The position numbers and the translations under genes were made by a program. The notes under the pieces were generated by a model that saw only the letters and a program-made list of their open reading frames with translations, ran no database searches and was not told where the DNA came from. Positions 7,511 to 16,053 of a stretch of 44,372 bases of DNA are shown here, piece after piece. The stretch's first letter is position 1, and each line of letters opens with the position of its first letter. Source of the DNA: Actinomycetota bacterium (GTDB lineage Bacteria; Actinomycetota; Thermoleophilia; Gaiellales; Gaiellaceae); the NCBI GenBank assembly GCA_003134505.1, contig PLBK01000050.1, forward strand, positions 38,063 through 82,434. The letters are read 5' to 3'.

Positions 7511-8203
7511 GTGACGTTGCAGACGAGCCCGGCCCTCGAACGGCGGCGGCATCCGACGATGGCCGAGGCGGCGCTCGCCGAGCTTCAGGACTCGATCCTG
7601 TCGGGCGAGCTGGCCCCGGGGGCGCCGCTCCGCCTCGAAGACCTCGCCGCCCGGCTCGGGATGAGCATCTCGCCGGTGCGCGAGGCCGTGCGGCGGCTCG
7701 AGAACCTGGGGCTGGCCGTGCACGTGCCGCACCGCGGGGCACGGGTCAGCGAGCTCGCGCTCGACGACCTGCGGGACACGTACGAGGTGAGGCTCGTGCT
7801 CGAGCCGCTCGCCGTCCGCCGGGCCGCAGCGCGGTTCACCGGCGAGGACGCCGCCGCGGCGCGCGCCCACCTCGCCGACTACGCGCAGGCCCGCGAGCGC
7901 GACGAGCCGCAGTCGGCCCGCGCTGCCCACGCCGCCTTCCACTTCGCCCTCTACGCGGCCTCGGGCTCCGAGTGGCTGCTCCGCCTGATCCGCCCCGCGT
8001 GGGAGAACTGCGAGCGCTACAGGGCGATCTCGCTGCAGAGCCCGAGCTCCCGTGAGATCGAGCGCGAGCACGAGCGCATCCTCGACGCGTGCGCGCGGCA
8101 TGACCCCGATCGCGCCGCGGCGGAGCTGACCCGCCACCTCGCGGCTACGGCCAACCTCGTCGCGCGCCAGATGGGAGCGCAGGATCTGTTCGGCGATGTC
8201 TGA
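7511..8203 (+). CDS. GntR-family regulator, FadR/FCD subfamily
   Basis: A 230-aa DNA-binding regulator. The N-terminal winged helix-turn-helix is clear (ALAELQDSILSGELAPGAPLRLEDLAARLGMSISPVREAVRRLE, shown by the SPVREAVRRLE recognition helix). The all-helical FCD effector domain follows, with its usual ligand pattern: YEVRLVLEPLAVRRAA, HAAFHFALY and EHERILDACARHDPDRA plus TRHL. FCD regulators usually repress catabolic operons and are released by a carboxylic-acid substrate. Its start is GTG and its end overlaps the flavin reductase by 8 nt, so it is transcribed with the oxidoreductase genes it probably controls. Confidence 0.92.
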   Translation: MTLQTSPALERRRHPTMAEAALAELQDSILSGELAPGAPLRLEDLAARLGMSISPVREAVRRLENLGLAVHVPHRGARVSELALDDLRDTYEVRLVLEPLAVRRAAARFTGEDAAAARAHLADYAQARERDEPQSARAAHAAFHFALYAASGSEWLLRLIRPAWENCERYRAISLQSPSSREIEREHERILDACARHDPDRAAAELTRHLAATANLVARQMGAQDLFGDV

Positions 8204-8795
8204 TTTCGGCGACTTCTCGGGCGATCTCTCGCGCTTCCTGCTCCGGGGCAGGATCGAGGCGGACAGCGCCTTCGACACGGCCCCCGAGGCTCCGGCCGCG
8301 GTCGACGCGGAGGCGTTCAAGGCGGCGATGCGCGTGCTCGCGGGCGGCGTCGTGATGGTCACGGCGCGCCGCGGCGACCAGCTCTACGGGCTGACGATCA
8401 GCGCGTGCTGCTCCATCTCGGCGAGCCCGCCACGCGTGCTGATCTCGCTTTCCGAGTCGGCGAGCTGCCTGCCCGCGGTGCTCGAGACCCGGCGCTTCGG
8501 GCTGTCGATCCTCCGCGCCGGCCAGCGGCCCCTCGCCGAGCTGGGCGCGGTCCCCGGCGGGCCGAAGGAGGTCGACGCCTTCTCCGAGAGCCGCGACGGC
8601 ACCGTGACGATGATCGCCGGCGCGCTCGCGCACCTCGATTGCGCCGTCCACCGGACCTTCCGCGTCTCCGACCACGTGCTCGTGATCGGAGACGTCGAGC
8701 ACGCCGTCAGCGTCGCCCCCGACGAGCTCGAGGAGCCGGGCCCGCTGCTCTACTTCAACCGCACCTTCCACGCGCTCGGCGAGGTGGTCGAATGA
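8196..8795 (+). CDS. Flavin reductase-like FMN-binding protein
   Basis: A 199-aa split-barrel flavin-binding protein (HpaC/ActVB type). The domain begins about residue 45 (FKAAMRVLAGGVVMVTA) with GLTISACCSISASPPRVLISLSESASCLPAVLETRRFGLSIL, the standard FMN-contact strands. Such enzymes use NAD(P)H to supply reduced FMN to a partner monooxygenase; the luciferase-like enzyme two genes downstream is the obvious candidate. The N-terminal 40 residues are acidic and not part of the domain. The gene overlaps both neighbours. Confidence 0.88.
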   Translation: MSDFGDFSGDLSRFLLRGRIEADSAFDTAPEAPAAVDAEAFKAAMRVLAGGVVMVTARRGDQLYGLTISACCSISASPPRVLISLSESASCLPAVLETRRFGLSILRAGQRPLAELGAVPGGPKEVDAFSESRDGTVTMIAGALAHLDCAVHRTFRVSDHVLVIGDVEHAVSVAPDELEEPGPLLYFNRTFHALGEVVE

Positions 8796-10438
8796 GCGAG
8801 CGCTTCGACGTCGTCTTCATCGGCAGCGGCATCAACTCGCTGGCCGGGGCGGCGTTGCTGGCCCGCGGCGGCCGGCGCGTCCTCGTCCTCGAGCGGAACG
8901 ACCGGCTGGGCGGCGCCGTCCGGACGGAGGAGATCACACTGCCCGGATTCCTGCACGAGGTGTTCGCCTCGTGGCATCCGCTCTTCGTCGGCTCGGCCGC
9001 CTACGCGGAGCTCGCCGACGACCTGCGCGCGCTCGGGCTCGAGTACCTGAACACCGAGCTGCCGACGGCATCGCTCACGCCCGACGGCGAGGCCGCATTC
9101 CTGACCACCTCGCACGAGCGCAACGTCGAGGAGCTCGAGCGGCTCGCGCCGGGCGACGGCGAGGCGTGGAGCCGGGTCGTCCAGGGCTTCATGCCCCACG
9201 CCGACCTCTCGTTCGGCGTCCTGACGACCGAGCTGTGGTCGGCGGCGGGAGCACGGCTCGGGCTCAGGGCCTACCGCCGGCTCGGTCGGCGCGGGCTCGT
9301 CGACTTCACCGGCAACGTCCTCGTCAGCGCGCGCGACTGGCTGACGGAGACGTTCGCCTCGCCGCACACGCACGGCCTGCTAGCGCCGTGGGTCCTGCAC
9401 ACGGGGCTCGGCCCGGACGCCGCCGTGTCGGGGTTCATGACCCAGGTGATCGCGGTCGCGGTCGAGCTCGGCGGGATGCCGGTGCCGAAGGGCGGCGGAG
9501 TGAAGCTCGTCGAGGCGCTGGCCTGGATCGTGCGGGCCGGCGGCGGCGCGCTCGAGACCGATCGGGACGTCGAGCGGATCCTGGTCGAGAACGGCCGCGC
9601 GACCGGCGTCCGTGTTGCGGACGGCACGACCGTCGCAGCGCGCCGTGTCGTCGCCAACGTGACGCCGACGCAGCTCTACGGACGCCTGCTCTCCGAGACG
9701 GACGTCCCGCCGTCCGCCGTCGAGGCCGGGCGGCGCTTCCGCTACGGCCGCGGCGAGATGCAGATCCATCTGGCGCTCGACGAGCCGCCGCGCTGGGAGG
9801 GCGACGAGCGGCTCGCCGGCACCGCGATCGTCCACCTCACACCGGGGCTGGACGGCGTCTCGCGGGCCGTCAACGAGGCGGAGCGGGGGCTGCTCCCGGC
9901 GGAGGCGACCGTCGTCGTCGGCCAGCCGCTCGCCGTCGACCCCTCGCGCGCGCCGGAGGGCAAGTCGATCCTCTGGATCCAGCTGCAGGAGGTGCCCTCG
10001 CGACCGAAAGGGGACGCGGCGGGCGGGATCGACGTCGGCGACGGCACCTGGACGGCGGAGCTCCGCGAGCGCTACGCCGATCGGATCCAGGCCCGGATCG
10101 CGCGGCACGTCCCGAACCTCGAATCGGCGCTGCTGAAGCGCGTCGTCCTCTCGCCGGCGGACATCGAGCAGGCGAACGTGAACATGCCCGGCGGGGACAT
10201 CTACTCGGGCTCCTGCGCCCTCGACCAGAACCTGCTCTGGCGGCCGCGGCCGTCGCTTCCGGGACACCGCACGCCGGTCACGGGCCTCTACCACATCGGC
10301 GCCAGCACGCACCCGGGCCCGGGCCTCGGCGCCGGTTCGGGCACGATCGTCGCCCACGACCTCCTGCGCCAGAATCGGGCACGTCGCGCGCTGGCAAGCC
10401 TCGCCCGACACCTCGGTGAGAGAGACGAAGCCCTTTGA
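8792..10438 (+). CDS. FAD-dependent oxidoreductase, phytoene-desaturase (CrtI)-like
   Basis: A 548-aa protein with an N-terminal Rossmann FAD motif (VVFIGSGINSLAGAALLARGGRRVLVLER) and GGAVRTEE, the CrtI/amine-oxidase pattern. The C-terminus GLYHIGASTHPGPGLGAGSG closes the FAD site as in CrtI relatives. Carotenoid synthesis genes are absent, so a role in dehydrogenating the island's substrate is more likely than carotenoid desaturation. ATG 8792 overlaps the previous stop (ATGA). Its own stop lies inside the second operator palindrome. Confidence 0.85.
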   Translation: MSERFDVVFIGSGINSLAGAALLARGGRRVLVLERNDRLGGAVRTEEITLPGFLHEVFASWHPLFVGSAAYAELADDLRALGLEYLNTELPTASLTPDGEAAFLTTSHERNVEELERLAPGDGEAWSRVVQGFMPHADLSFGVLTTELWSAAGARLGLRAYRRLGRRGLVDFTGNVLVSARDWLTETFASPHTHGLLAPWVLHTGLGPDAAVSGFMTQVIAVAVELGGMPVPKGGGVKLVEALAWIVRAGGGALETDRDVERILVENGRATGVRVADGTTVAARRVVANVTPTQLYGRLLSETDVPPSAVEAGRRFRYGRGEMQIHLALDEPPRWEGDERLAGTAIVHLTPGLDGVSRAVNEAERGLLPAEATVVVGQPLAVDPSRAPEGKSILWIQLQEVPSRPKGDAAGGIDVGDGTWTAELRERYADRIQARIARHVPNLESALLKRVVLSPADIEQANVNMPGGDIYSGSCALDQNLLWRPRPSLPGHRTPVTGLYHIGASTHPGPGLGAGSGTIVAHDLLRQNRARRALASLARHLGERDEAL

Positions 10439-10450
10439 CACTTGATCAAA
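10434..10450. promoter_or_regulatory. Candidate GntR operator, copy 2
   Basis: TTTGACACTTGATCAAA matches copy 1 (7475-7491) at 16 of 17 positions; the only difference is the central base. It spans the stop of the FAD enzyme gene and lies 34 nt before the luciferase-like gene, so that gene and the transporter probably have their own GntR-controlled promoter. Confidence 0.65.
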
Positions 10451-10484
10451 ATCCGGTCAGAGTCGGATGACGGAAGGAGCCGTG

Positions 10485-11567
10485 ATGAGGTTCTCGATCT
10501 ACTCGGAGATCCAGTACTGGGGTGGGAAGTCGCCGAAGCGGCTGTACGACGAGGTGATCGAGCAGGTCGTCCACGCCGACCGGCTCGGCTACGACGCGTA
10601 CGGCGTGATCGAGCACTTCTTCTTCCCGAAGTTCTCCATCTCGGCCAACCCGTTCGCACTCTGGGGGCAGTGCGCCGCGAAGACGCGCAACATCAAGTTC
10701 CGCACGCTCGGCCACGTCCTGCCGTACCACAACCCGACCGTCCTGGCCTCCCAGATCGCCCAGGCCGGGATCATGTTCGAGGGGCGCTACGAGTTCGGCG
10801 CGCTCCGCGGCCACGGGTGGGTTCCCGCGAAGGCCGGCGTGCCGATCCGCGAGTCGCGCGCCATCTACGAGGAGTCGCTCGACATCCTGTTCAAGGCGCT
10901 CGAGGACGAGCGGTTCTCCTACGACGGCAAGTACTACTCGATCGACGACGCGCACATCCATCCGCGGCCGGAACACAAGTTCCGGGTCTTCCTCGGCGGC
11001 ACGAGCGACCGCACGTACGAGCTCGCCGCCGAGCGGGGCTGGGCCGTCGTCGTCCCGCCGCTCCTCCCCTACGCCGCGCTCAAGGACCAGCTCGACCTCT
11101 ACAGGGCCAAGTGCGCCGAGCACGGCACCGAGCCGGACATCGTCTGGATCCACGCGTGCTACCTCGACGAGGACAGAGACACGGCGCAGCGCGAGGCCGA
11201 GCGCGGGATGCGGCAGTTCCTGGAGGGGAACGCTTCGCCGCTGACGGGCGACGATCACCTGCCGCCCGCGGAGGACATGGAGGCGGCGGGCTACGGCTTC
11301 TACATCTCCGGGATCATGGAGAAGCTCGCGCAGACCCCGTACGACGAGATGATCGACGGCGACATCGTCTGGGTCGGGACGCCAGCCGACGTGATCGAGC
11401 GGATCGAGGCCGTCCGCGACGTCTGCGAGGGCCTCAGCGAGGTGTCGATCACGGTGAACGCGGGCGGCACCTCCCACTGGCAGGCGATCAAGGCACAGGA
11501 GCTGTTCGCCGACCACGTGATGCCCCACTTCCAGGCCGGAGATCGCGAGGCCACGGCGGTTGCGTAG
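10485..11567 (+). CDS. Luciferase-like (LLM class) flavin-dependent monooxygenase
   Basis: A 360-aa bacterial-luciferase-type TIM-barrel protein: RFSIYSEIQYW, then DRLGYDAYGVIEHFFFPKFS, the GHVLPYHNPTVLASQIAQA and RYEFGALRGHGWVPAK segments, and the typical FLGGTSDRTYELAAERGW. It probably uses reduced FMN from the flavin reductase encoded nearby. ATG 10485 is preferred over ATG 10467 because GGAAGGAG sits 5 nt before it. It is the first gene after operator copy 2. Confidence 0.9.
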   Translation: MRFSIYSEIQYWGGKSPKRLYDEVIEQVVHADRLGYDAYGVIEHFFFPKFSISANPFALWGQCAAKTRNIKFRTLGHVLPYHNPTVLASQIAQAGIMFEGRYEFGALRGHGWVPAKAGVPIRESRAIYEESLDILFKALEDERFSYDGKYYSIDDAHIHPRPEHKFRVFLGGTSDRTYELAAERGWAVVVPPLLPYAALKDQLDLYRAKCAEHGTEPDIVWIHACYLDEDRDTAQREAERGMRQFLEGNASPLTGDDHLPPAEDMEAAGYGFYISGIMEKLAQTPYDEMIDGDIVWVGTPADVIERIEAVRDVCEGLSEVSITVNAGGTSHWQAIKAQELFADHVMPHFQAGDREATAVA

Positions 11568-12435
11568 GAGGTTCGCGATCTGCGAGTTCTCGACGCTGAA
11601 GGCGAGCTTCGAGGAGGACCTGGCCGCCTACCGCGCCGCCGGGGCGGACGGCATCTCGATCTGCGAGCTGAAGCTGGTCGAGGGCCGGGAGGCGGAGCAG
11701 CTCGACGCGTTCCGCGCCAGCGGCCTCGAGGCGAGCGCCGCGGTCCCGGCCGTGCCTTCGATCCTGCCGCTGCCCAAATTCCCCGGGCCCGAGCGCCCGG
11801 AGGAGCGCCTGGAAGCGATGGTCGCCGGCATGCGCCGGCTCGCGCCGTTCGGGCCGAGCGCGTTCGTCTGCCCGACCGGCCCGGCCGGCGAGCTCGACGA
11901 GGCCGACGCGCGAGGGATCGCGATCGAGGGCCTGCGCGTCCTCGCCGACGAGTCTGCGCGGCTCGGCATCCCCGTCGGGCTCGAGCCGATGTCGACCTAC
12001 GAGCAGGAGGACTGGACGCTCGTGACCACGCTCGGCGACGCGGCGGCGCTCGTCGACGAGTCGCGTGCGGACGTCGGCCTCGTGTTCGACACCTGGCACC
12101 TTTGGGACTCGCCGGCGCTCGAAGAGGAGATCGCGCGCTACGGCGACCGTTTCGTCGCCGTGCAGGTGAACGACTGGCGCAGCCCGACGCGGAGCTGGTG
12201 CGACCGCGCCCTGCCGGGCGACGGCGTGATCGATCTGGCCCCGGTGCTCGACGCGGTCGAGCGGACAGGCTGGGCGGGCTGCTATGACCTCGAGGTCTTC
12301 TCGGACGACGGCACGTTCGGGGACGAGTTCGAGGACTCGCTCTGGCGGCTCCCTCCCCGGGGGCTCGCCGAGCGCGGGTGGGCACGATTCACCGAGTTGG
12401 AAACGTCAAGCAGCACGAAAGGGAGGGCAGCATGA
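11560..12435 (+). CDS. Sugar phosphate isomerase/epimerase (xylose isomerase-like TIM barrel)
   Basis: A 291-aa AP-endonuclease-2-type TIM barrel. The N-terminus RRRFAICEFST matches the usual first strand, and metal-ligand strands appear as GLEPMS, VFDTWHLW and VQVNDW, ending with the CYDLEVFSDD strand. Relatives isomerise keto-sugars, hydroxypyruvate or inositol derivatives, and some act on aromatic catabolic intermediates. The start is probably TTG 11560, overlapping the previous stop; AGGAGG at 11566 is too close to any in-frame start. The gene overlaps the binding-protein gene by 4 nt. Confidence 0.82.
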   Translation: MRRRFAICEFSTLKASFEEDLAAYRAAGADGISICELKLVEGREAEQLDAFRASGLEASAAVPAVPSILPLPKFPGPERPEERLEAMVAGMRRLAPFGPSAFVCPTGPAGELDEADARGIAIEGLRVLADESARLGIPVGLEPMSTYEQEDWTLVTTLGDAAALVDESRADVGLVFDTWHLWDSPALEEEIARYGDRFVAVQVNDWRSPTRSWCDRALPGDGVIDLAPVLDAVERTGWAGCYDLEVFSDDGTFGDEFEDSLWRLPPRGLAERGWARFTELETSSSTKGRAA

Positions 12436-13637
12436 GAGGTACGAAGAGGTGGGGCCTCGCGGTCGCGCTCGCACTCGTCGTGGCCATCGCCGTGGCCGCG
12501 GTCGGAGTGACGACCGCGTCCGGCGCGCAGTCGGCGGGCACGATCAAGCTGGCGTATGTCGCCGATTTCACCGGCCAGATGGCGCCGTTCGACAACCCGG
12601 CGCTGACGGCGGCGAAGCTGGAGATCAAGAACGTGAACGCGAAGGGCGGCGTGCTCGGCAAGAAGCTCGTCCTGCTCCAGTGCGATACCCAGAACTCGAA
12701 GCCGGACGTCTCGAAGTCCTGCGTCGACAACCTCGTCGGCCAGGGAGCGGTGATCGGCCTCGTGACCTGCGACGTCGACGCCGCGACCGCGGCGATCCAG
12801 GAGTTCCTGAACAAGAACCTGCTCACGGTCTCGCCGTGCATCGGCACGGATCAGATGGGCCCGAAGCGCTTCGGCGCCAAGGGCAAGCTCGCGTTCAGCT
12901 TCGGCAACGTGGCGCAGGACGAGGGCGCCGCGATGGCGGAGTACGCCTACAACGTCAAGCACTGGAAGACGGCGATTACCGTCACCGACAATGTGATCGT
13001 CTACTTCAAGAACATCGTCCAGGCGTTCACGTCGCGGTTCAAGCAGCTGGGCGGCAAGATCGTCGACGCCGAGAGCTTCACGGCCGGCGACAAGACGATC
13101 TCGAGTGTCGTCAGCCGCGTGAACAGCCACAAAGCCGCGGTCATCGTCACGAGCGACGGCTTCGCCGACTGGCCGACCGAGTTCGCCGGCATCCGGAGCC
13201 TCGGCAACAACACGCCGATCATGAACTCGTGGGCCGGTGACGGCACCTACTGGTACCCGAAGGGGACGAAGGTGTCCAACTATTGGTACGTGACGTACGC
13301 CTCGGTGTTCGGTGACGACCCGAGCCCGCAGGTGAAGGCCCTGATCGCGCAGATGAAGGCGATCCACCAGCCTCCGGCAACCGGAGCGTTCGTCCAGGGG
13401 TCGGCAGCAATCGACGGCATCGTGGCCGCGATCAAGTCGGCGAAGGGCTCGACGACCGGCAGCACGCTGGCCGCGATCATGGTCAAGTTCCACAACCTCC
13501 CCACGATCTCGGGCAAGGTCAGCTTCTCGCCGTCGTTGCACAGCGTGTTCGGGCGCGCCTACCGCGTCATGGAGGTGCAGAACTCCAAGCCGAAATTCGT
13601 CCAGCTCTACACGACGAAGAAGCTCGGCACGCTCTGA
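12432..13637 (+). CDS. Branched-chain-amino-acid-type ABC transporter substrate-binding protein
   Basis: A 401-aa periplasmic-binding type 1 protein of the LivJ/UrtA family. A signal peptide covers about residues 1-33 (KRWGLAVALALVVAIAVAA), with cleavage near ASGAQS. The mature protein opens TIKLAYVADFTGQMAPFDNP and has the DTQNSKPDVSKSCVDNLVGQGAVIGLVTC region. ATG 12432 is chosen because GGGAGGG lies 5 nt upstream. Five Liv-type genes follow in order K-G-F-H-M. The ligand is unknown; family members carry amino acids, urea, amides or aromatic acids, and the neighbouring oxygenase genes argue for a catabolic substrate. Confidence 0.92.
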   Translation: MRGTKRWGLAVALALVVAIAVAAVGVTTASGAQSAGTIKLAYVADFTGQMAPFDNPALTAAKLEIKNVNAKGGVLGKKLVLLQCDTQNSKPDVSKSCVDNLVGQGAVIGLVTCDVDAATAAIQEFLNKNLLTVSPCIGTDQMGPKRFGAKGKLAFSFGNVAQDEGAAMAEYAYNVKHWKTAITVTDNVIVYFKNIVQAFTSRFKQLGGKIVDAESFTAGDKTISSVVSRVNSHKAAVIVTSDGFADWPTEFAGIRSLGNNTPIMNSWAGDGTYWYPKGTKVSNYWYVTYASVFGDDPSPQVKALIAQMKAIHQPPATGAFVQGSAAIDGIVAAIKSAKGSTTGSTLAAIMVKFHNLPTISGKVSFSPSLHSVFGRAYRVMEVQNSKPKFVQLYTTKKLGTL

Positions 13638-13643
13638 GCGACG

Positions 13644-14420
13644 TTGACGGACGCACTCGCGTCTGAGTCGAATCGGTGGCCCGGAGGATCTCTCCGGGCC
13701 ACCGGCGTCTCACGCTCCTTCGAGGGCGTCCACGCGCTGCGAACCGTCGATTTCGAGCTGCACCGACACGAGGTCGTCGGGCTGATCGGGCCGAACGGGG
13801 CCGGCAAGACCACGCTCGTCAACGTCATCACCGGCTTCGACTTCCCGACGTCCGGCTCGGTCGCGCTCGGCGACGAGCTGATCACCTCCTGGAGCCCGAG
13901 CCGGCGCGGCCGTGCCGGGCTCGCCCGCACCTTCCAGCACAGCCGCTCGTTCCGGAACCTGTCCGTCCGCGAGAACGTCGAGGTGGCCGCACTCGGCTCA
14001 GGCGCGCGCAGCCGCGACGCGCGCCGGAGGGCGTCGACGCTGCTCGGCCTGCTCGGGCTCGAGGCGTACGCGTCGCGCCCGGCGGCGACGCTGGCGCACG
14101 GCGACGAGCGGAAGCTCGGCGTGGCGCGGGCGCTGGCGACGGCGCCGCGCTTCGTGCTCATGGACGAGCCCGCCGCTGGCCTGCCCGAGGCCGAGGTGCC
14201 CGACTTCGCCGCAGTCGTGCGCGCCGTGCGGGACGAGTACGCGGCGGGCGTCCTGCTGATCGACCACAACATGGCGCTGATCATGGAGGTGTGCGACCGC
14301 ATCCACGTCCTCGACCAGGGCCGGACGCTCGCCGAGGGCACGCCGAAGGAGATCCGCGGCAACCTCGACGTCACGGCCGCATACCTCGGCGAGAGCGCGG
14401 TGCACGAGGCGGCCGGATGA
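13644..14420 (+). CDS. livG: ABC transporter ATP-binding protein, LivG type
   Basis: A 258-aa ATPase with Walker A GPNGAGKTT, the LivG-type FDFPTSGSV and LARTFQHSRSFRNLSVRENV segments, and Walker B FVLMDEPAAGL. The signature sequence reads LAHGDERKLGVARAL, replacing the usual LSYGxQR; the Gly and the downstream helix remain. The H-loop is VLLIDHNMALIME. The start is TTG, 6 nt after the binding-protein stop. It powers uptake together with the LivF-like partner. Confidence 0.92.
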   Translation: MTDALASESNRWPGGSLRATGVSRSFEGVHALRTVDFELHRHEVVGLIGPNGAGKTTLVNVITGFDFPTSGSVALGDELITSWSPSRRGRAGLARTFQHSRSFRNLSVRENVEVAALGSGARSRDARRRASTLLGLLGLEAYASRPAATLAHGDERKLGVARALATAPRFVLMDEPAAGLPEAEVPDFAAVVRAVRDEYAAGVLLIDHNMALIMEVCDRIHVLDQGRTLAEGTPKEIRGNLDVTAAYLGESAVHEAAG

Positions 14421-15136
14421 ACGCGCAGCCCGTCCTCGAGGTCGACGACCTCTGGGTCCACTACGGCACCGTCCCCGCAGTCAGGAAGCTCGGGCTGACG
14501 GTCGGCGGCGGCGAGATCGTCGGCCTGATCGGCCCGAACGGAGCCGGGAAGTCGACGACGCTGCACGCGATCGTCGGTCTCGTGCCGGCCCGGTCCGGCG
14601 ACATCCGTCTTCGCGGCGCGTCGATCCTCGGACGCAAGCCGGAGACGATCGCCCGCGCCGGCATCTCGCTCGTCCCGGAAGGACGTCGGATCTTCGCGCA
14701 GCTGACCGTGGAGGAGAACCTGCGGCTCGGGCTCGTCGCACGCACCGGCCACAACGACGCCGACCGCGACCTCGGCTGGATCGAGGAGCTGTTCCCGGTC
14801 GTCCGCGAGTTCCGGGCCCGGCAGGCGGGCACGCTCTCCGGCGGCCAGCAGCAGCAGCTCGCAATCGCACGGGCGCTCGTGGCCGGCCCGGACGTCCTGC
14901 TGCTCGACGAGCCGTCGCTCGGCCTCGCCCCGACGATCGTGGACGTCGTCTTCGGGGCGCTCACGGACATCCGCGAGCGCGGCGTCACGGTGCTGCTGGT
15001 GGAGCAGCGGGCCCAGCGCACGGTCGCGCTCGCCGACCGGACCTACGTGATGACGAACGGCGAGATCCGGATGACCCTGACCCCGGCGGATGCGGACGAC
15101 ACCGAGCGCATCATCGCCGCCTACATGGCCTCGTGA
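14417..15136 (+). CDS. livF: ABC transporter ATP-binding protein, LivF type
   Basis: A 239-aa ATPase: Walker A GPNGAGKST, the Q-loop region SLVPEGRRIFAQLTVEENL typical of LivF, a fully canonical LSGGQQQQLAIARAL signature, Walker B VLLLDEPSLGL, and H-loop position LLVEQRAQ. The LivF group has Gln or Arg where other ABC ATPases have the switch His. ATG 14417 overlaps the livG stop (ATGA). Confidence 0.94.
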   Translation: MNAQPVLEVDDLWVHYGTVPAVRKLGLTVGGGEIVGLIGPNGAGKSTTLHAIVGLVPARSGDIRLRGASILGRKPETIARAGISLVPEGRRIFAQLTVEENLRLGLVARTGHNDADRDLGWIEELFPVVREFRARQAGTLSGGQQQQLAIARALVAGPDVLLLDEPSLGLAPTIVDVVFGALTDIRERGVTVLLVEQRAQRTVALADRTYVMTNGEIRMTLTPADADDTERIIAAYMAS

Positions 15137-16053
15137 ATCACGTTCAGGCACTGATCGACGCGATCGGCGAGGGCGCCGTCTTCGCGCTGATCGCGGTCGG
15201 CATCGGGCTCGTCTTCGGCGTCCTGCGCCTGATCAACTTCGCCTACGGCCAGCTGATCATGGTCGCGGCGTACGCGCTCGCGTTCCCCGGCAACTGGCCG
15301 GACGCGGCCAGCATCGGGCTCGCGGTGCTCGCCGCGGTCGTCGCGTCGCTGGTCATGGAGCGCATCGCCTTCCGGCCGCTCCGCACGGCCGATCCGTCGA
15401 CGATGCTCGTCGCGACCTTCGCCATCGCCTACCTGCTGCAGAACGGGGCGCTGCTCCAGTACACGTACCGCCAGCAGGGCGGTCTCGGCGATTCGATCGG
15501 CACCCTCTCCGGGCTCAACCAGGCGGTCACGATCGGGTCGCTCCACATCCGCTGGGTGACGTTCCTCGCGATCGGCGCCGGGCTCGTGTCGCTCGGCGGG
15601 CTCGCGCTGATCCTCACCCGGACGTCGATCGGCCTGCAGATGCGGGCCGCGTCGATGGACTTCCGCACCGCGCGGCTGCTCGGCGTGAAGGCGGACACGG
15701 TGATCATGGCCGCCGTCGCGATCTCCGGCGTCCTGGCCGCGGTCGCCGCCGTCGTCCTCAGCATCTCGTCCACGTCCGTGAACCCGACGACGGGCTTCCA
15801 GGAGACGATCTTCGTCCTCGTCGGCGTCGTCGCAGGCGGGATCGACCGGCTCGTCTCGGCGACGCTGGGCGCGTTCGCGATCGGCTTCGCGATCGAGCTC
15901 GTCGGCACCGAGCTGCCCAACTCGGGTGCCACCCCGTTCACGTCCAACGTCTACATGCCGTCGGTGATCTACCTCGCGGTGATCGTCGTGCTGCTCCTAC
16001 GGCCGGCAGGCCTGTTCGCGCGGCGGGGACAGCGGACCGTGGAGCGCGTGTGA
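15133..16053 (+). CDS. livH: Branched-chain-type ABC transporter permease, LivH type
   Basis: A 306-aa multi-span membrane protein. The N-terminal GEGAVFALIAVGIGLVFGVLRLINFAYGQLIM is the LivH hallmark, and RTSIGLQMRAASMDFRTARLLGV is the cytoplasmic coupling segment that contacts the ATPase. It ends VLLLRPAGLFARRGQR. The GTG start overlaps the livF stop (GTGA). Confidence 0.94.
   Translation: MNHVQALIDAIGEGAVFALIAVGIGLVFGVLRLINFAYGQLIMVAAYALAFPGNWPDAASIGLAVLAAVVASLVMERIAFRPLRTADPSTMLVATFAIAYLLQNGALLQYTYRQQGGLGDSIGTLSGLNQAVTIGSLHIRWVTFLAIGAGLVSLGGLALILTRTSIGLQMRAASMDFRTARLLGVKADTVIMAAVAISGVLAAVAAVVLSISSTSVNPTTGFQETIFVLVGVVAGGIDRLVSATLGAFAIGFAIELVGTELPNSGATPFTSNVYMPSVIYLAVIVVLLLRPAGLFARRGQRTVERV

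Noticed and set aside
12378-12431. Longer start for the Liv-type binding protein
   Set aside because: The 18 extra residues precede a good signal peptide and overlap the previous gene; GGGAGGG supports ATG 12432.
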